This document shows, one piece after another, positions 9,480 to 18,418 of a stretch of 64,000 nucleotides of DNA. Below the pieces are notes generated by a model. It ran no database searches and had not been told where the DNA came from. It was given only the letters and a program-made list of their open reading frames with translations. Origin of the DNA: Pseudomonadota bacterium (lineage in GTDB: Bacteria; Pseudomonadota; Alphaproteobacteria; Rhizobiales; Rhizobiaceae); the NCBI GenBank assembly GCA_023457435.1, contig JAEWLS010000028.1, positions 62,001-126,000 of the forward strand. The letters are read 5' to 3'. A program made the position numbers and the translations under genes. Every line of letters begins with the position of its first letter. Position 1 is the first letter of the stretch.

Positions 9480-11774
9480 TTGGCACGGAGCATTTCCGGC
9501 AAGAAGCAGAAGCGCGGCACTGGCGCCGGGGTTGATGCGCCGCCGGACTTCCGGCCGACCAAGGAGCAGATCGTCGCCTGGATCGACGAGAACCCGGATG
9601 CCGGCAAGCGCGAGGTGGCCCGCGCCTTCGGACTCAAGGGACCGGGCCGCGTCTGGCTGAAGGACATGCTGTCCGAACTGGCCGACGAGGGCGCCATCGA
9701 GAAAAAGGGCCGCCGTGTATCGCGGCCCGGCGCGCTGCCCCCGGTGACGGTGCTGGACATCGTCGCGCGCGATGGCGACGGGATGCTGATCGCGCACCCG
9801 TCGGACGATTTCGGCGGCGCGAGCAATCCCGTGCTGATCACGCCGCCGCGTGGCGGTGCCGCTCCTGGAATCGGCATGCGCGTGCTCGCCAAGATTTTCC
9901 GCAGCAAGGACGACGCCGGTCCTGCCTACACGGCGCGCGTGGTCAAGATCCTGGAGAAGCGCCGCGAGGCCGTGCTCGGCATCTTCCGCAAGCTGTCGGA
10001 CGGCTCGTTCCGCATCGAACCTGTGGAGCGGACGCAGCCGGAACTGGTCGTCGACGCGGAGTTCGCCGGCGGCGCCAGAGACGGCGATCTCGTGGAAGTC
10101 GAGCAGGTGCGGCTCGGCAAGTACGGCCTGCCGCGCGGCAAGGTCCAGACGGTGATCGGTTCGCTGTCGTCCGAGAAGGCGATCTCGATGATCGCCATCC
10201 ACGCACATGAGATTCCGCACATATTCCCGCAGGATGTGATCGACGAGGCAGAGGCGGCGCGCCCCGCGACGATGGCCGGCAGGGAAGACTGGCGTGACCT
10301 GCCGCTCATCACCATCGATCCAGCCGACGCCAAGGATCACGACGACGCGGTCTACGCCACACCGGACGACGATCCGGCGAACAAGGGCGGTGTAGTTGCC
10401 ACCGTCGCGATCGCCGATGTTGCGGCCTACGTCCGCGGCGGCAGCGCCCTCGACCGAGAAGCGCTGAAGCGCGGCAATTCCGTATATTTTCCCGACCGCG
10501 TCGTGCCGATGCTGCCGGAGCGCATCTCGAATGACCTGTGCTCGCTGCGCGAGGGGGAGGACCGCCCTGCCCTCGCTGTGCGCATGGTGTTCGCGCGTGA
10601 TGGCCGCAAGCTGCGCCACTCGTTCCATCGCATCATGATGCGCAGCCACGCCAAGCTGGCCTATCCGCAGGCGCAGGCGGCGATCGACGGGGCGCCCGAC
10701 GACAAGACGCGCCCGTTGCTCGAAGGCGTGCTCAAGCCTCTGTGGGCAGGTTATGCAGTGCTGAAGAGCGGTCGCGACGAGCGCAAGCCGCTCGAGCTGG
10801 ACCTGCCCGAACGCAAGATTGTGCTCAAGCCTGACGGCACGGTCGATCGCGTGCTGGTGCCTGAGCGCCTCGATGCCCACAAGCTGATCGAGGAGTTCAT
10901 GATCCAGGCCAACGTCTGTGCAGCCGAAACCCTGGAAGCCAAGCGACAGGCGTTGATCTACCGGGTGCACGACGCACCGTCGCTGGCGAAGCAGGAGTCG
11001 CTGCGCGAGTTCCTGAAGACGATTGGCATTTCGCTTGCCCAGGGCGCGTCCCTCAAGCCCGCCGCCTTCAACGGCATATTGTCGCGGGTGGCCGGCACCG
11101 ACGAGTCCGAGCTGGTCAGCGAAGTGGTGCTGCGCTCGCAGAGCCAGGCCGTCTATTCGCCGGAGAATCTCGGTCATTTCGGCCTCAACCTGCGCCGCTA
11201 CGCGCACTTCACCTCGCCGATCCGCCGCTACGCCGACCTCATCGTTCACCGGGCGCTGATCGGGGCTCTGGGCCTTGGAAAAGATGGGATCGCGCCCGCC
11301 GAGGAAGCGCGGCTGGAGGAGATCTCGGCGCTGATCTCGGCAACCGAGCGCCGCGCCATGGCGGCCGAGCGCGAGACGGTCGACAGGCTGATCGCCCAGC
11401 ACCTCGCCGACAATGTCGGCTCTTCATACGAGGCCCGCGTGTCTGGGGTGACGAAGTCCGGACTATTTGTCCAATTGCCGCAGTTCGGTTCCGACGGCTT
11501 CATTCCGGTGTCATCGCTGGGCGATGATTACTATCTGTTTGACGAAACGACGCGAGCGCTCGTGGGCGAACGCACCGGCAAAGGGTTCCGCCTGGCTGAC
11601 CGCGTCGAGGTGAAGCTTGTCGAGGTCATGCCGATGGCGGGAGCCATGCGCTTCGAAATGCTGTCTGAACCGAAACCGATGCCGGTCGCAGTGCGTTCAT
11701 TCCACAAGGCGACACGCGGCCGAGCCAGGCAGCGCGCCTCGCAAAAGCGGTCCCCGGGCCGCAGGAGAAGATAA
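9480..11774 (+). CDS. rnr: Ribonuclease R
   Basis: A 764-residue 3'-to-5' exoribonuclease of the RNB family. The order is an N-terminal winged-helix segment (about 20-80), cold-shock-like OB domains, the RNB catalytic core with the metal-binding DPADAKDHDDAV (about residue 280), and a C-terminal S1 domain ending in a basic tail. The start is a TTG at 9480, preceded by GGAGG at suitable spacing; no ATG or GTG gives a better N-terminus. The stop overlaps the next ATG by one base. Adjacent topA and DUF983 genes suggest one transcript. Confidence 0.93.
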   Translation: MARSISGKKQKRGTGAGVDAPPDFRPTKEQIVAWIDENPDAGKREVARAFGLKGPGRVWLKDMLSELADEGAIEKKGRRVSRPGALPPVTVLDIVARDGDGMLIAHPSDDFGGASNPVLITPPRGGAAPGIGMRVLAKIFRSKDDAGPAYTARVVKILEKRREAVLGIFRKLSDGSFRIEPVERTQPELVVDAEFAGGARDGDLVEVEQVRLGKYGLPRGKVQTVIGSLSSEKAISMIAIHAHEIPHIFPQDVIDEAEAARPATMAGREDWRDLPLITIDPADAKDHDDAVYATPDDDPANKGGVVATVAIADVAAYVRGGSALDREALKRGNSVYFPDRVVPMLPERISNDLCSLREGEDRPALAVRMVFARDGRKLRHSFHRIMMRSHAKLAYPQAQAAIDGAPDDKTRPLLEGVLKPLWAGYAVLKSGRDERKPLELDLPERKIVLKPDGTVDRVLVPERLDAHKLIEEFMIQANVCAAETLEAKRQALIYRVHDAPSLAKQESLREFLKTIGISLAQGASLKPAAFNGILSRVAGTDESELVSEVVLRSQSQAVYSPENLGHFGLNLRRYAHFTSPIRRYADLIVHRALIGALGLGKDGIAPAEEARLEEISALISATERRAMAAERETVDRLIAQHLADNVGSSYEARVSGVTKSGLFVQLPQFGSDGFIPVSSLGDDYYLFDETTRALVGERTGKGFRLADRVEVKLVEVMPMAGAMRFEMLSEPKPMPVAVRSFHKATRGRARQRASQKRSPGRRRR

Positions 11775-12196
11775 TGACCGAGACTTTCACCAATTCGGCC
11801 CGCGTCCAGCGCCCTCTCGGGCAGGCGATGTGGCGCGGTCTCCGCGGCCGCTGCCCGCACTGCGGCGAGGGCAAGCTGTTCCGCTCGTTTCTCAAGACAG
11901 TCGACAATTGTGCCGTGTGCGGTGAGGAGATCCATCACCACCGTGCCGACGACCTGCCGGCCTATCTGGTGATCTTCATCGTCGGGCATATCGTCGTCGG
12001 CGCGTATATGGGCGCCGAGGCTCTGACGGATTTGTCGATGGGTATGCATCTGGCGATATGGGGTTCGCTGACCGCTATCATGGCGCTCGTGATGCTCCAG
12101 CCGACGAAGGGTGCGATGGTCGGCCTTCAATGGGCGCTTTACATGCACGGCTTCGGCGGCGACGTTGACCGCATCGAGACTCACCCCGAAGCGTAA
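11774..12196 (+). CDS. DUF983 family membrane protein
   Basis: A 140-residue protein with a CPHCG...CAVCGEE zinc-ribbon-like N-terminus (about residues 28-52) followed by two hydrophobic segments (about 67-85 and 92-112). This is the layout of DUF983, a family conserved in alphaproteobacteria next to rnr, with no established biochemical role. Its start shares one base with the rnr stop, so it is probably translated from the same message. It ends six bases before the NUDIX gene. Confidence 0.9.
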   Translation: MTETFTNSARVQRPLGQAMWRGLRGRCPHCGEGKLFRSFLKTVDNCAVCGEEIHHHRADDLPAYLVIFIVGHIVVGAYMGAEALTDLSMGMHLAIWGSLTAIMALVMLQPTKGAMVGLQWALYMHGFGGDVDRIETHPEA

Positions 12197-12202
12197 GATC
12201 AC

Positions 12203-12958
12203 ATGACCCAGCGGCCGGAAACGATGGCGGGGCTTACCCGCACCGAAGTCGACCGCTTGGAGAACAAGGACTTCGCGCTCGGAAAAGGTCCACTTCGCCC
12301 GCGCGACGCGGCGACGCTGATCCTCATCGACCCGTCGGGCAAGGTGCCGCTGGTCTTGATGGGGCGCAGGCACAGCAAGCACTCGTTCATGCCGGGAAAG
12401 TTCGTCTTCCCTGGAGGACGCACCGATCCCACCGACGCGCGCGTCAAGGCTGGCACGGCGCTTTCGCCCGCCGTCGAGGTTCAGTTGACGGCCGGCGGCG
12501 TCAGCCCGGCGCGAGCCCGCGCCATAGCCATGTCCGCGATCCGTGAGACTTACGAGGAGGCCGGACTGCTGATCGGCCGCCGCAACACGTTCCAGACTTC
12601 ACGGCCGGACTGGCAGGGCTTTGCCGAAAATGGCGTCGTGCCCGGCCTCGACCAGCTGCGCTATTTTGCGCGCGCCACGACGCCTCCGGGCCGCGTGCGC
12701 CGGTTCGATACGCGTTTCCTCGCAGCATATCGTAACGACATCGCCGTCGCGCTCGAAGGCGGCGGACCGACTGGCGAACTCGAGGAGCTCGCCTGGCTGC
12801 CCATCGCGGAGGCCATCGAGCTGGACCTGCCTTACATCACCCGCACGATGCTGCGCCTCTTGCAGGAACGGCTGGCCGAAGATCCGCTTCTCACCGCGCC
12901 GCGCCCCGTGCCGTACTACCGCATGCGCCACGGCCGCATGATTTCCGATCCGCTCTGA
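12203..12958 (+). CDS. NUDIX hydrolase
   Basis: A 251-residue NUDIX-fold hydrolase. The Nudix box is visible as AIRETYEEAGLLIG near residue 113, with the REUXEE core (RETYEE); the preceding glycine lies in FVFPGGRTDP near residue 72. The long spacing between the two parts is usual in NUDT19-like coenzyme A pyrophosphatase relatives. The substrate is probably a nucleoside diphosphate derivative such as CoA, but sequence cannot decide. It sits in a + strand run between the DUF983 and MFS genes with 4-6 base gaps. Confidence 0.87.
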   Translation: MTQRPETMAGLTRTEVDRLENKDFALGKGPLRPRDAATLILIDPSGKVPLVLMGRRHSKHSFMPGKFVFPGGRTDPTDARVKAGTALSPAVEVQLTAGGVSPARARAIAMSAIRETYEEAGLLIGRRNTFQTSRPDWQGFAENGVVPGLDQLRYFARATTPPGRVRRFDTRFLAAYRNDIAVALEGGGPTGELEELAWLPIAEAIELDLPYITRTMLRLLQERLAEDPLLTAPRPVPYYRMRHGRMISDPL

Positions 12959-12962
12959 CCGC

Positions 12963-14150
12963 ATGGAAGCAGCCTCCGAGCCAGCCGTCGGGGAAAAGGT
13001 TCGCTGGCTTTCGCTGGCGGCTTCGATTGCCGCCATAACGGCGGTCGGCATCGCCATCGGCCTCGGCACACCCCTTCTCTCCATCATCCTCGAATCGCGC
13101 GGCCACTCGGCGACCATGATCGGCGCCAATGCCGCCGTCGGCGGCATCGCGTCCATCGCGGTGGCGCCGTTCGTGATCCCGATGGCCTCGCGGCTTGGCG
13201 TTGCCGCGACGATGCTGATCATGTTCGTGCTCGGCGCAAGCTCGTTGGTCGGCTTCTACGTCTTCGAGGATTTCTGGGTCTGGTTCCCGCTCCGCGCGGT
13301 CATGCACATGGCGATGACCGTGATCTTCATCCTGTCGGAGTTCTGGATCTCGTCGTCGGCGCCGCCCAAGCGCCGCGGCCTGGTGCTTGGCATCTACGCC
13401 ACTTGCCTGTCGCTTGGCTTCGCGGTCGGTCCGCTGATCTTCGCCAAGGTGGGATCGCAAGGCTTCGTGCCCTTCGGCATTGCCTGCGCCTTCGTGGCGC
13501 TTGCCGCTCTCCCCGTCGCGCTTGCCGCGGGCCAGAGCCCAAGCGTCAGGCGCGAAAGCGGCGCCCCGCGCAGCGGCTTCTTCCGCTACATCTTCATGGT
13601 GCCGACCGCGACCGCGGCGGTGCTCGTCTTCGGCGCGGTCGAGACCGGCGGCTTCACGCTGTTTCCGGTCTACGGCGCCCGCGTCGGCTATAGCGAGGCG
13701 GAGGCGGCCTTGCTGCTTTCGATGATCGGACTGGGCAACATGCTGTTGCAGATCCCGATCGGCATGCTCAGCGACCGTGTCCGAGATCGCCGTATGCTGC
13801 TGCTTGCATGTGCCGCGATCGGCCTCGCCGGCATACTGGCGCTGCCGTTCATTTTTCAAAGCTGGTGGACGACCGCTCTCGTCTTCTTCGGCTGGGGCGG
13901 CGTTGTCGCGGCACTTTACACCGTGGGCCTAGCCCATCTCGGCACGTCGCTTTCGGGCCGCGACCTCGCGTCGGCGAACGCCGCCTTCGTGCTTTGCTAC
14001 GGCATCGGCATGCTGCTCGGGCCGCAGCTCATCGGCGCCGGCATGGATGTTTTCGGCGCCCACGGCTTTGCCTGGGCGATCGCCGCCTTCTTCGCCTTCT
14101 ACATTCTGTTGGTTGGCGCGCGGCTTATCTCCGGACCGCGTCGTACTTGA
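12963..14150 (+). CDS. MFS transporter
   Basis: A 395-residue major facilitator with about 12 hydrophobic segments and the cytoplasmic loop motif after the second helix region (ASRLGVAATMLI) and in the second half (GMLSDRVRDRRMLL). Its substrate is unknown. It begins 4 bases after the NUDIX stop and is the last of the rnr-DUF983-NUDIX-MFS series. A gap of about 100 bases then precedes rpmG. Family-level assignment is firm; no drug specificity can be read from it. Confidence 0.9.
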   Translation: MEAASEPAVGEKVRWLSLAASIAAITAVGIAIGLGTPLLSIILESRGHSATMIGANAAVGGIASIAVAPFVIPMASRLGVAATMLIMFVLGASSLVGFYVFEDFWVWFPLRAVMHMAMTVIFILSEFWISSSAPPKRRGLVLGIYATCLSLGFAVGPLIFAKVGSQGFVPFGIACAFVALAALPVALAAGQSPSVRRESGAPRSGFFRYIFMVPTATAAVLVFGAVETGGFTLFPVYGARVGYSEAEAALLLSMIGLGNMLLQIPIGMLSDRVRDRRMLLLACAAIGLAGILALPFIFQSWWTTALVFFGWGGVVAALYTVGLAHLGTSLSGRDLASANAAFVLCYGIGMLLGPQLIGAGMDVFGAHGFAWAIAAFFAFYILLVGARLISGPRRT

Positions 14151-14252
14151 CTTTCCGCCGCGAGCCGGTATGTGTCCGCCCGAGTTTTCCGCGGCCGGGT
14201 CGCTTGCCCGTTTGATGCGGCAACCCCCACGATATCCTGACGGACGAGAAAA

Positions 14253-14420
14253 ATGGCCAAGGCAACGACCATCAAGATCAAGCTTCAGTCGACCGCCGAC
14301 ACCGGCTTCTTCTACGTGACCACGAAGAACAGCCGCACGATGACGGACAAGATGACGAAGCGTAAGTACGACCCGATTGCGAAGAAGCACGTCGTGTTCA
14401 AGGAAGCGAAGATCAAGTAG
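14253..14420 (+). CDS. rpmG: 50S ribosomal protein L33
   Basis: A 55-residue basic protein starting MAKATTIKIKLQSTADTGF and ending FKEAKIK, the standard L33 of alphaproteobacteria. It lacks the zinc-binding cysteines found in some bacterial L33 paralogues. GACGAGAA upstream can serve as ribosome site. A strong intrinsic terminator starts 24 bases after the stop. Confidence 0.97.
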   Translation: MAKATTIKIKLQSTADTGFFYVTTKNSRTMTDKMTKRKYDPIAKKHVVFKEAKIK

Positions 14421-14443
14421 CTTCGTACTCGGCATCAGCCTCA

Positions 14444-14478
14444 ACGAAAAACGCCGCCCGTCAGGGCGGCGTTTTCGT
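14444..14478 (+). terminator. Intrinsic terminator after rpmG
   Basis: A near-perfect stem: ACGAAAAACGCCGCCC (14444-14459) pairs with GGGCGGCGTTTTCGT (14464-14478) around a GTCA loop. The GC core followed by GTTTTCGTTT ends rpmG transcription. Confidence 0.88.
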
Positions 14479-14805
14479 TTGCACGTCGAGTTCTAGTCGC
14501 GCCCCGAATGGGGGCCGGCCGGCTGCCAGCAGCGGTACGAGGAGGCCACTATGTGCCGGAGCCGACCGGCCGACCCCACGGACCCAGGAGATGCGGCGGA
14601 CCTGAGCGTCATGGGGTTTGTCTGGACGTTTGCCGGCCTTCCCCTCGGCCCGGCGCCGTCCCCTGTCCCACTGAGACAGTTGCGCAGAGTGCCCGGAGAA
14701 TCAACGTTTTCTTAACCAGCGGCCTGGAAACGTCTTGGTAAGGTTAAGGTCCGCGCCGCGAGGTTCGCGCCCGCATCGCAGCCCACCGTTACCTCGAAAC
14801 CGACG
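14479..14805. other. Gene-free stretch between rpmG and pleD
   Basis: About 330 bases between the rpmG terminator and the 3' end of pleD. No reading frame here resembles a protein, and I see no tRNA, repeat or convincing RNA structure. Confidence 0.5.
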
Positions 14806-16179
14806 TCAGGCGGCCTTCGCGACCACGCGGTTGCGCCCCGACGACTTGGCTTCGTAGAGTGCGATGTCGGCACGCTTGAGCAAGTCTGCGGCGGTATCTT
14901 GGGCGCGCAGCAGAGACGACACGCCGATGCTTACGGTCACGGCGATGGACTTGCCGTCGCGCCCTATCCGGAACGGCTCGGAGGCGATCTCGCCGCGAAT
15001 GCGCTCGCCGACCTTCATGGCGACTTCGAATTCCGTATCCGGCATCACGATCACGAACTCCTCGCCGCCATAACGGCAGGCGAGATCGATGCCGCGAACG
15101 TTCTTGCGCAGCCGCGCCGCGAACTCGCGCAGCACGTCGTCGCCGCCGTCGTGGCCGAAGGCGTCGTTGATCGACTTGAAGCGGTCGATGTCGGTGATGA
15201 GCAGCGACAACGGCCGCCGGCGCGCCACTGCCCGGTCGAACAGCGTCTGCAGGTGGCTGTCGAGATATCGGCGGTTGTGCAGGCCGGTCAGCCCGTCGGT
15301 CACCGCCATTTCGATGGTTTGCGTCACGGAGGCGCGCAGGTGGTCGTTGTAGCGCTTGCGGCGCACCTGGGTGCGAAGACGTGCGACCAGCTCCTGGGGG
15401 TCGAGCGGGCGGGTGAGGTAGTCGTTCACGCCGAGGTCGAGTCCGCGGATGATACGCTCCTCCTCTTCCTCGCCGGCGATCAGCATGATCGGCAGGAACC
15501 GCGTGCGGTCGAGCGAACGAAGCTGGGAGCAGAGACGGAGCGGGTCGTATTCCGCGAAGCCGGTGGTGATGATCACACAGTCGTACGAGCCCTCGGCGGC
15601 CTCGAACAGCGCGGCCTGCGGGTCGGCCAGCAGTTTCACCTGAGCGACGTCGCGAAGCAGTCGAACGATGCGCTCCGACGACGATTCCCGCTCATCGACG
15701 AGCAGCACGCTCGGTCTTTCATCGCCGCTTCCTGCCCCGCGCGCCAGCAGCTCCTCGATGCCGATGCTGCGCGTCGTCGTCGCGCGCAGGCGCAGCTCGT
15801 CCGTCAGCGTTTTCAGCCGGACCAGGTTCTTCACCCGCGTGATCAGCTGCAGGTCGTTCACCGGCTTGGTCAGGAAATCGTCGGCTCCGGCCTCTAGACC
15901 GCGGATACGGTCGGAAACCTGATCGAGCGCCGTCACCATGACGACCGGAATGTGCGACGTCGCCGGATCGGATTTCAGGCGGCGGCAGACTTCGAATCCG
16001 TCCATGCCCGGCATCATGACGTCGAGCAGCACGACGTCGACCCGCCCGCCCTCGCAGCATTCGAGCGCTTCAACGCCGGACGAAGCGGTGAGCACGTCGA
16101 AATATTCGGCGTTGAGACGCGCGGCGAGCAGTTTGACGTTCGCCGGGATGTCGTCGACGACGAGGATGCGGGCTGTCAT
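14806..16179 (-). CDS. pleD: Response regulator / diguanylate cyclase PleD
   Basis: A 457-residue protein with two receiver domains and a GGDEF domain. The first receiver has the phospho-acceptor Asp in VVLLDVMMPGMDGFEV (about residue 53); the second (about 155-270) is degenerate. The GGDEF domain carries GGEEF near 368 with an RxxD inhibitory site (RGID) five residues before it, so c-di-GMP feedback is likely. It lies 15 bases after divK on the same strand. In Caulobacter and relatives the DivK/PleD pair acts with DivJ and PleC histidine kinases at the cell poles to control differentiation. Confidence 0.95.
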   Translation of the reverse strand: MTARILVVDDIPANVKLLAARLNAEYFDVLTASSGVEALECCEGGRVDVVLLDVMMPGMDGFEVCRRLKSDPATSHIPVVMVTALDQVSDRIRGLEAGADDFLTKPVNDLQLITRVKNLVRLKTLTDELRLRATTTRSIGIEELLARGAGSGDERPSVLLVDERESSSERIVRLLRDVAQVKLLADPQAALFEAAEGSYDCVIITTGFAEYDPLRLCSQLRSLDRTRFLPIMLIAGEEEEERIIRGLDLGVNDYLTRPLDPQELVARLRTQVRRKRYNDHLRASVTQTIEMAVTDGLTGLHNRRYLDSHLQTLFDRAVARRRPLSLLITDIDRFKSINDAFGHDGGDDVLREFAARLRKNVRGIDLACRYGGEEFVIVMPDTEFEVAMKVGERIRGEIASEPFRIGRDGKSIAVTVSIGVSSLLRAQDTAADLLKRADIALYEAKSSGRNRVVAKAA

Positions 16180-16194
16180 TGTACTGAACCTCGA

Positions 16195-16566
16195 TTACGC
16201 GTCGCCGAGATAGGATTTGATCGTCTCGATGAAGCGCGGCACGGAGATGGGCTTCGAGATGTAGGCCTCGCAGCCGCCCTGCCTGATCCGCTCCTCGTCG
16301 CCCTTCATGGCGAATGCGGTCACCGCGATCACCGGAATCGTGTGCAGGTCGTCGTCCTGCTTCAGCCACTTGGTGACCTCGAGCCCGGACACCTCCGGCA
16401 GCTGGATGTCCATCAGGATGAGATCGGGCCGATGCTCGCGCGCGAGGTCGAGTGCCTCGAGGCCGTTGCGCGTACGCACCGTCTCGTAGCCGCTTGCCTC
16501 GATCAGGTCGCGGAAGAGCTTCATGTTGAGCTCGTTGTCCTCGACGATCATCACCTTTTTCGGCAT
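16195..16566 (-). CDS. divK: Single-domain response regulator DivK
   Basis: A 123-residue stand-alone receiver domain starting MPKKVMIVEDNELNMKLF. The phospho-acceptor Asp lies in DLILMDIQLPEVSG near residue 53, the conserved Thr/Ala is in IAVTAFAMKGD and the conserved Lys is in YISKPI. It is the usual first gene of a divK-pleD pair and has no output domain; in studied alphaproteobacteria it controls the PleC/DivJ kinases and hence CtrA. Divergent from the DUF3572 gene. Confidence 0.96.
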   Translation of the reverse strand: MPKKVMIVEDNELNMKLFRDLIEASGYETVRTRNGLEALDLAREHRPDLILMDIQLPEVSGLEVTKWLKQDDDLHTIPVIAVTAFAMKGDEERIRQGGCEAYISKPISVPRFIETIKSYLGDA

Positions 16567-16682
16567 GCCCTGTTCCGTCCCGCCGCGCAGCCCTGCCGGA
16601 AAAGGCGTTGCACGATTCCCGGTTGGCCAAGCCTAGCCTGATTTGATTGACGAAACGCAAATCCGCGCGCTATCGCGACAGC

Positions 16683-17033
16683 ATGATACGCACCGCGAGA
16701 TCCACCGCGCCGGAGCCTTCGCCGAAACCTGCACCGCGCGAAGGCGCGACTTCGCGGGACGCCGCGGAAGCGCTCGCGATCGAGGCACTGGGTTTCGTGG
16801 CCGCCGACCCCGAGCTTCTTTCGCGCTTCCTGGCGATTACCGGCATCGAGGCATCCGATATCAGGCTTGCAGCGAAGAATTCGGGCTTCCTGGCGGGCGT
16901 TCTCAACTTCGTGGCCGCCCACGAACCGACGCTGGTCGCCTTTGCCGCCGCCGCCGGCCGCAAGCCCGAGGCGGTTGCCGCCGCGATTCGATCGCTTCCG
17001 CAGGGCGACGACCGGTTCGACCGTTCGACATGA
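16683..17033 (+). CDS. DUF3572 family protein
   Basis: A 116-residue protein whose conserved part (AAEALAIEALGFVAADPELLSRF and GFLAGVLNFVAAHEP, about residues 25-90) matches DUF3572, a helical family of unknown role that in rhizobia lies between divK and dinB. An in-frame TTG at 16647 could add 12 residues, but the ATG at 16683 gives the more usual length. The stop overlaps the next start (ATGA). Confidence 0.8.
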   Translation: MIRTARSTAPEPSPKPAPREGATSRDAAEALAIEALGFVAADPELLSRFLAITGIEASDIRLAAKNSGFLAGVLNFVAAHEPTLVAFAAAAGRKPEAVAAAIRSLPQGDDRFDRST

Positions 17034-17728
17034 GCGCGCGCCAGTCAGACTTCACGCCGCGCGGCGACGACGCCCGAATAGACCCGGAGACGCTGCGTCA
17101 GATCGAGGAACTGTCGCAAGACCCGCGCCCGCTCCTCGTGCTCGACGTCGACGACGTGGTCCTCGACTTCGTCAAGCCTTTTCCGAAATACCTGGACAGC
17201 AACGGATACACGCTCAACCTCGGGACCTTTCGCCTGCATGGCAATGTCATCGAGACCGCGTCCGGCCGTGTCGCCGAGCGCGAGGAGGTTGCGGCGCTGA
17301 TCGACCGCTTTTTCCACGCGCAGGCCGAGTGGCAGACCGTGACAAAGGGCGCCGGCGAAGCGATCGCAACGCTATCGGCGCGGGCCGAGATCGTCATGCT
17401 GACGGCGATGCCGCACCGATACCGGGCAATTCGCCGCGTCCACATGGACGCGCTCGGGCTCGGCCAGCCCTTGCTCACGACGGAGATGGCCAAGGGTCCG
17501 GCGATCGCTCGCTTGCGCGGCAATTCCGGCCGCCCGGTGGCCTTCGTCGACGATCAGCCGGCCAACCTGATTTCGGCGCGCGAACACGTGCCGGACGTGC
17601 ACCTGTTCCATCTGATGGCCGAGACGAAGCTGCGAGACCTGCTCCCGCCCCCGCCCGACGGCGCGACGGTCGTCGACGACTGGGACGAGGCGCTGCCGCT
17701 GATCGAACAGGCGCTCGGCCTCTCCTGA
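17030..17728 (+). CDS. HAD-like hydrolase domain protein
   Basis: A 232-residue protein with HAD-like features: LLVLDVDDVVLDF near residue 36 supplies the DxD nucleophile region, MLTAMPHRYRA near 125 the second motif and VAFVDDQPANL near 172 the acidic third motif. No close characterised relative is recognised. ATG 17030 overlaps the DUF3572 stop, so the two are coupled. It precedes the resident dinB by 64 bases on the same strand. The function is unknown beyond a probable phosphatase fold. Confidence 0.6.
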   Translation: MSARQSDFTPRGDDARIDPETLRQIEELSQDPRPLLVLDVDDVVLDFVKPFPKYLDSNGYTLNLGTFRLHGNVIETASGRVAEREEVAALIDRFFHAQAEWQTVTKGAGEAIATLSARAEIVMLTAMPHRYRAIRRVHMDALGLGQPLLTTEMAKGPAIARLRGNSGRPVAFVDDQPANLISAREHVPDVHLFHLMAETKLRDLLPPPPDGATVVDDWDEALPLIEQALGLS

Positions 17729-17792
17729 CAGCCGCGGCTTGTTGCGATGCGGCAGCTCAACTAGCATCAGGCTGCAACGTCCGCCCCAAGCG

Positions 17793-18350
17793 ATGAAGAC
17801 CAGCGACCCCGCCAACGGCTTCTGCCGCGACTGCCTGACCCTCCAGCGCGCGCCCGGACGCCGCTGCGAGGCCTGCGGCAGCCCGCGTCGGGCCGGCCAT
17901 GCCGAGCTTTACGGGCTGACCATCGCGCATGTCGACTGCGACGCCTTCTACGCGGCCGTCGAGAAGCGTGACCGGCCCGAGCTGCGCGACGTCCCGGTCA
18001 TCATCGGCGGCGGCCGGCGCGGTGTCGTCTCCACGGCCTGCTACATTGCGCGCATCCGCGGCGTGCGCTCGGCGATGCCGATGTTCAAGGCCCTCGAGGC
18101 CTGTCCCGAGGCGGTCATCATCAAGCCGGACATGGAGGAGTATGTCGCGGTCGGCCGCCAGGTGCGTGCCTTGATGCAGGCACTTACGCCGCTCGTCGAG
18201 CCGATCTCGATCGACGAGGCATTTCTGGATCTCGCGGGGACCGAGAAACTCCACGGCGTTCCGCCGGCGCTGGCGCTCGGCCGCTTCGCCGCCGCGGTCG
18301 AGCGCGACATCGGCATCAGTGTTTCGGTCGGCCTGTCCTACTGCAAGTTC
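17793..18350 (+). pseudogene. dinB: dinB (DNA polymerase IV) 5' part, interrupted by the island
   Basis: The first 186 codons of the chromosomal Y-family polymerase. It starts with the cysteine-rich N-terminal extension usual in alphaproteobacterial DinB (FCRDCLTLQRA...CEACG), then the catalytic HVDCDAFYAAVE and SIDEAFLDL acidic residues. It runs to the conserved SYCKF and meets a TAA at 18351-18353, the first bases of the insert. The rest of the gene lies at 32348-33103 in the same frame. Without its little finger domain and most of the thumb this piece cannot work as a polymerase. Confidence 0.9.
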
Positions 18351-18380
18351 TAACGCGCATAATGGGCCAGATGTGTAAAC
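18345..18380. repeat. Left end of the dinB island
   Basis: The resident AAGTTC (18345-18350) is followed by TAACGCGCA (18351-18359), which is an inverted, one-mismatch copy of TGCGCATTA at the right end. At 18367-18380 lies CCAGATGTGTAAAC, whose exact inverted copy is at 32258-32271. These paired repeats at both ends indicate recombinase or transposase binding sites. Confidence 0.7.
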
Positions 18381-18418
18381 AGGAAGGACAAGGGTCTGGA
18401 GGGAAAGGGGAATCCCGG

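Noticed and set aside
8174..11402. Two long - strand frames (577 and 711 codons)
   Set aside because: They run opposite topA and rnr, which have full family motifs; the antisense products resemble no protein.
17729..18418. SOS (LexA) boxes before either dinB
   Set aside because: I found no GTTC-N7-GTTC or GAAC-N7-GAAC pattern of the alphaproteobacterial type upstream of either gene.
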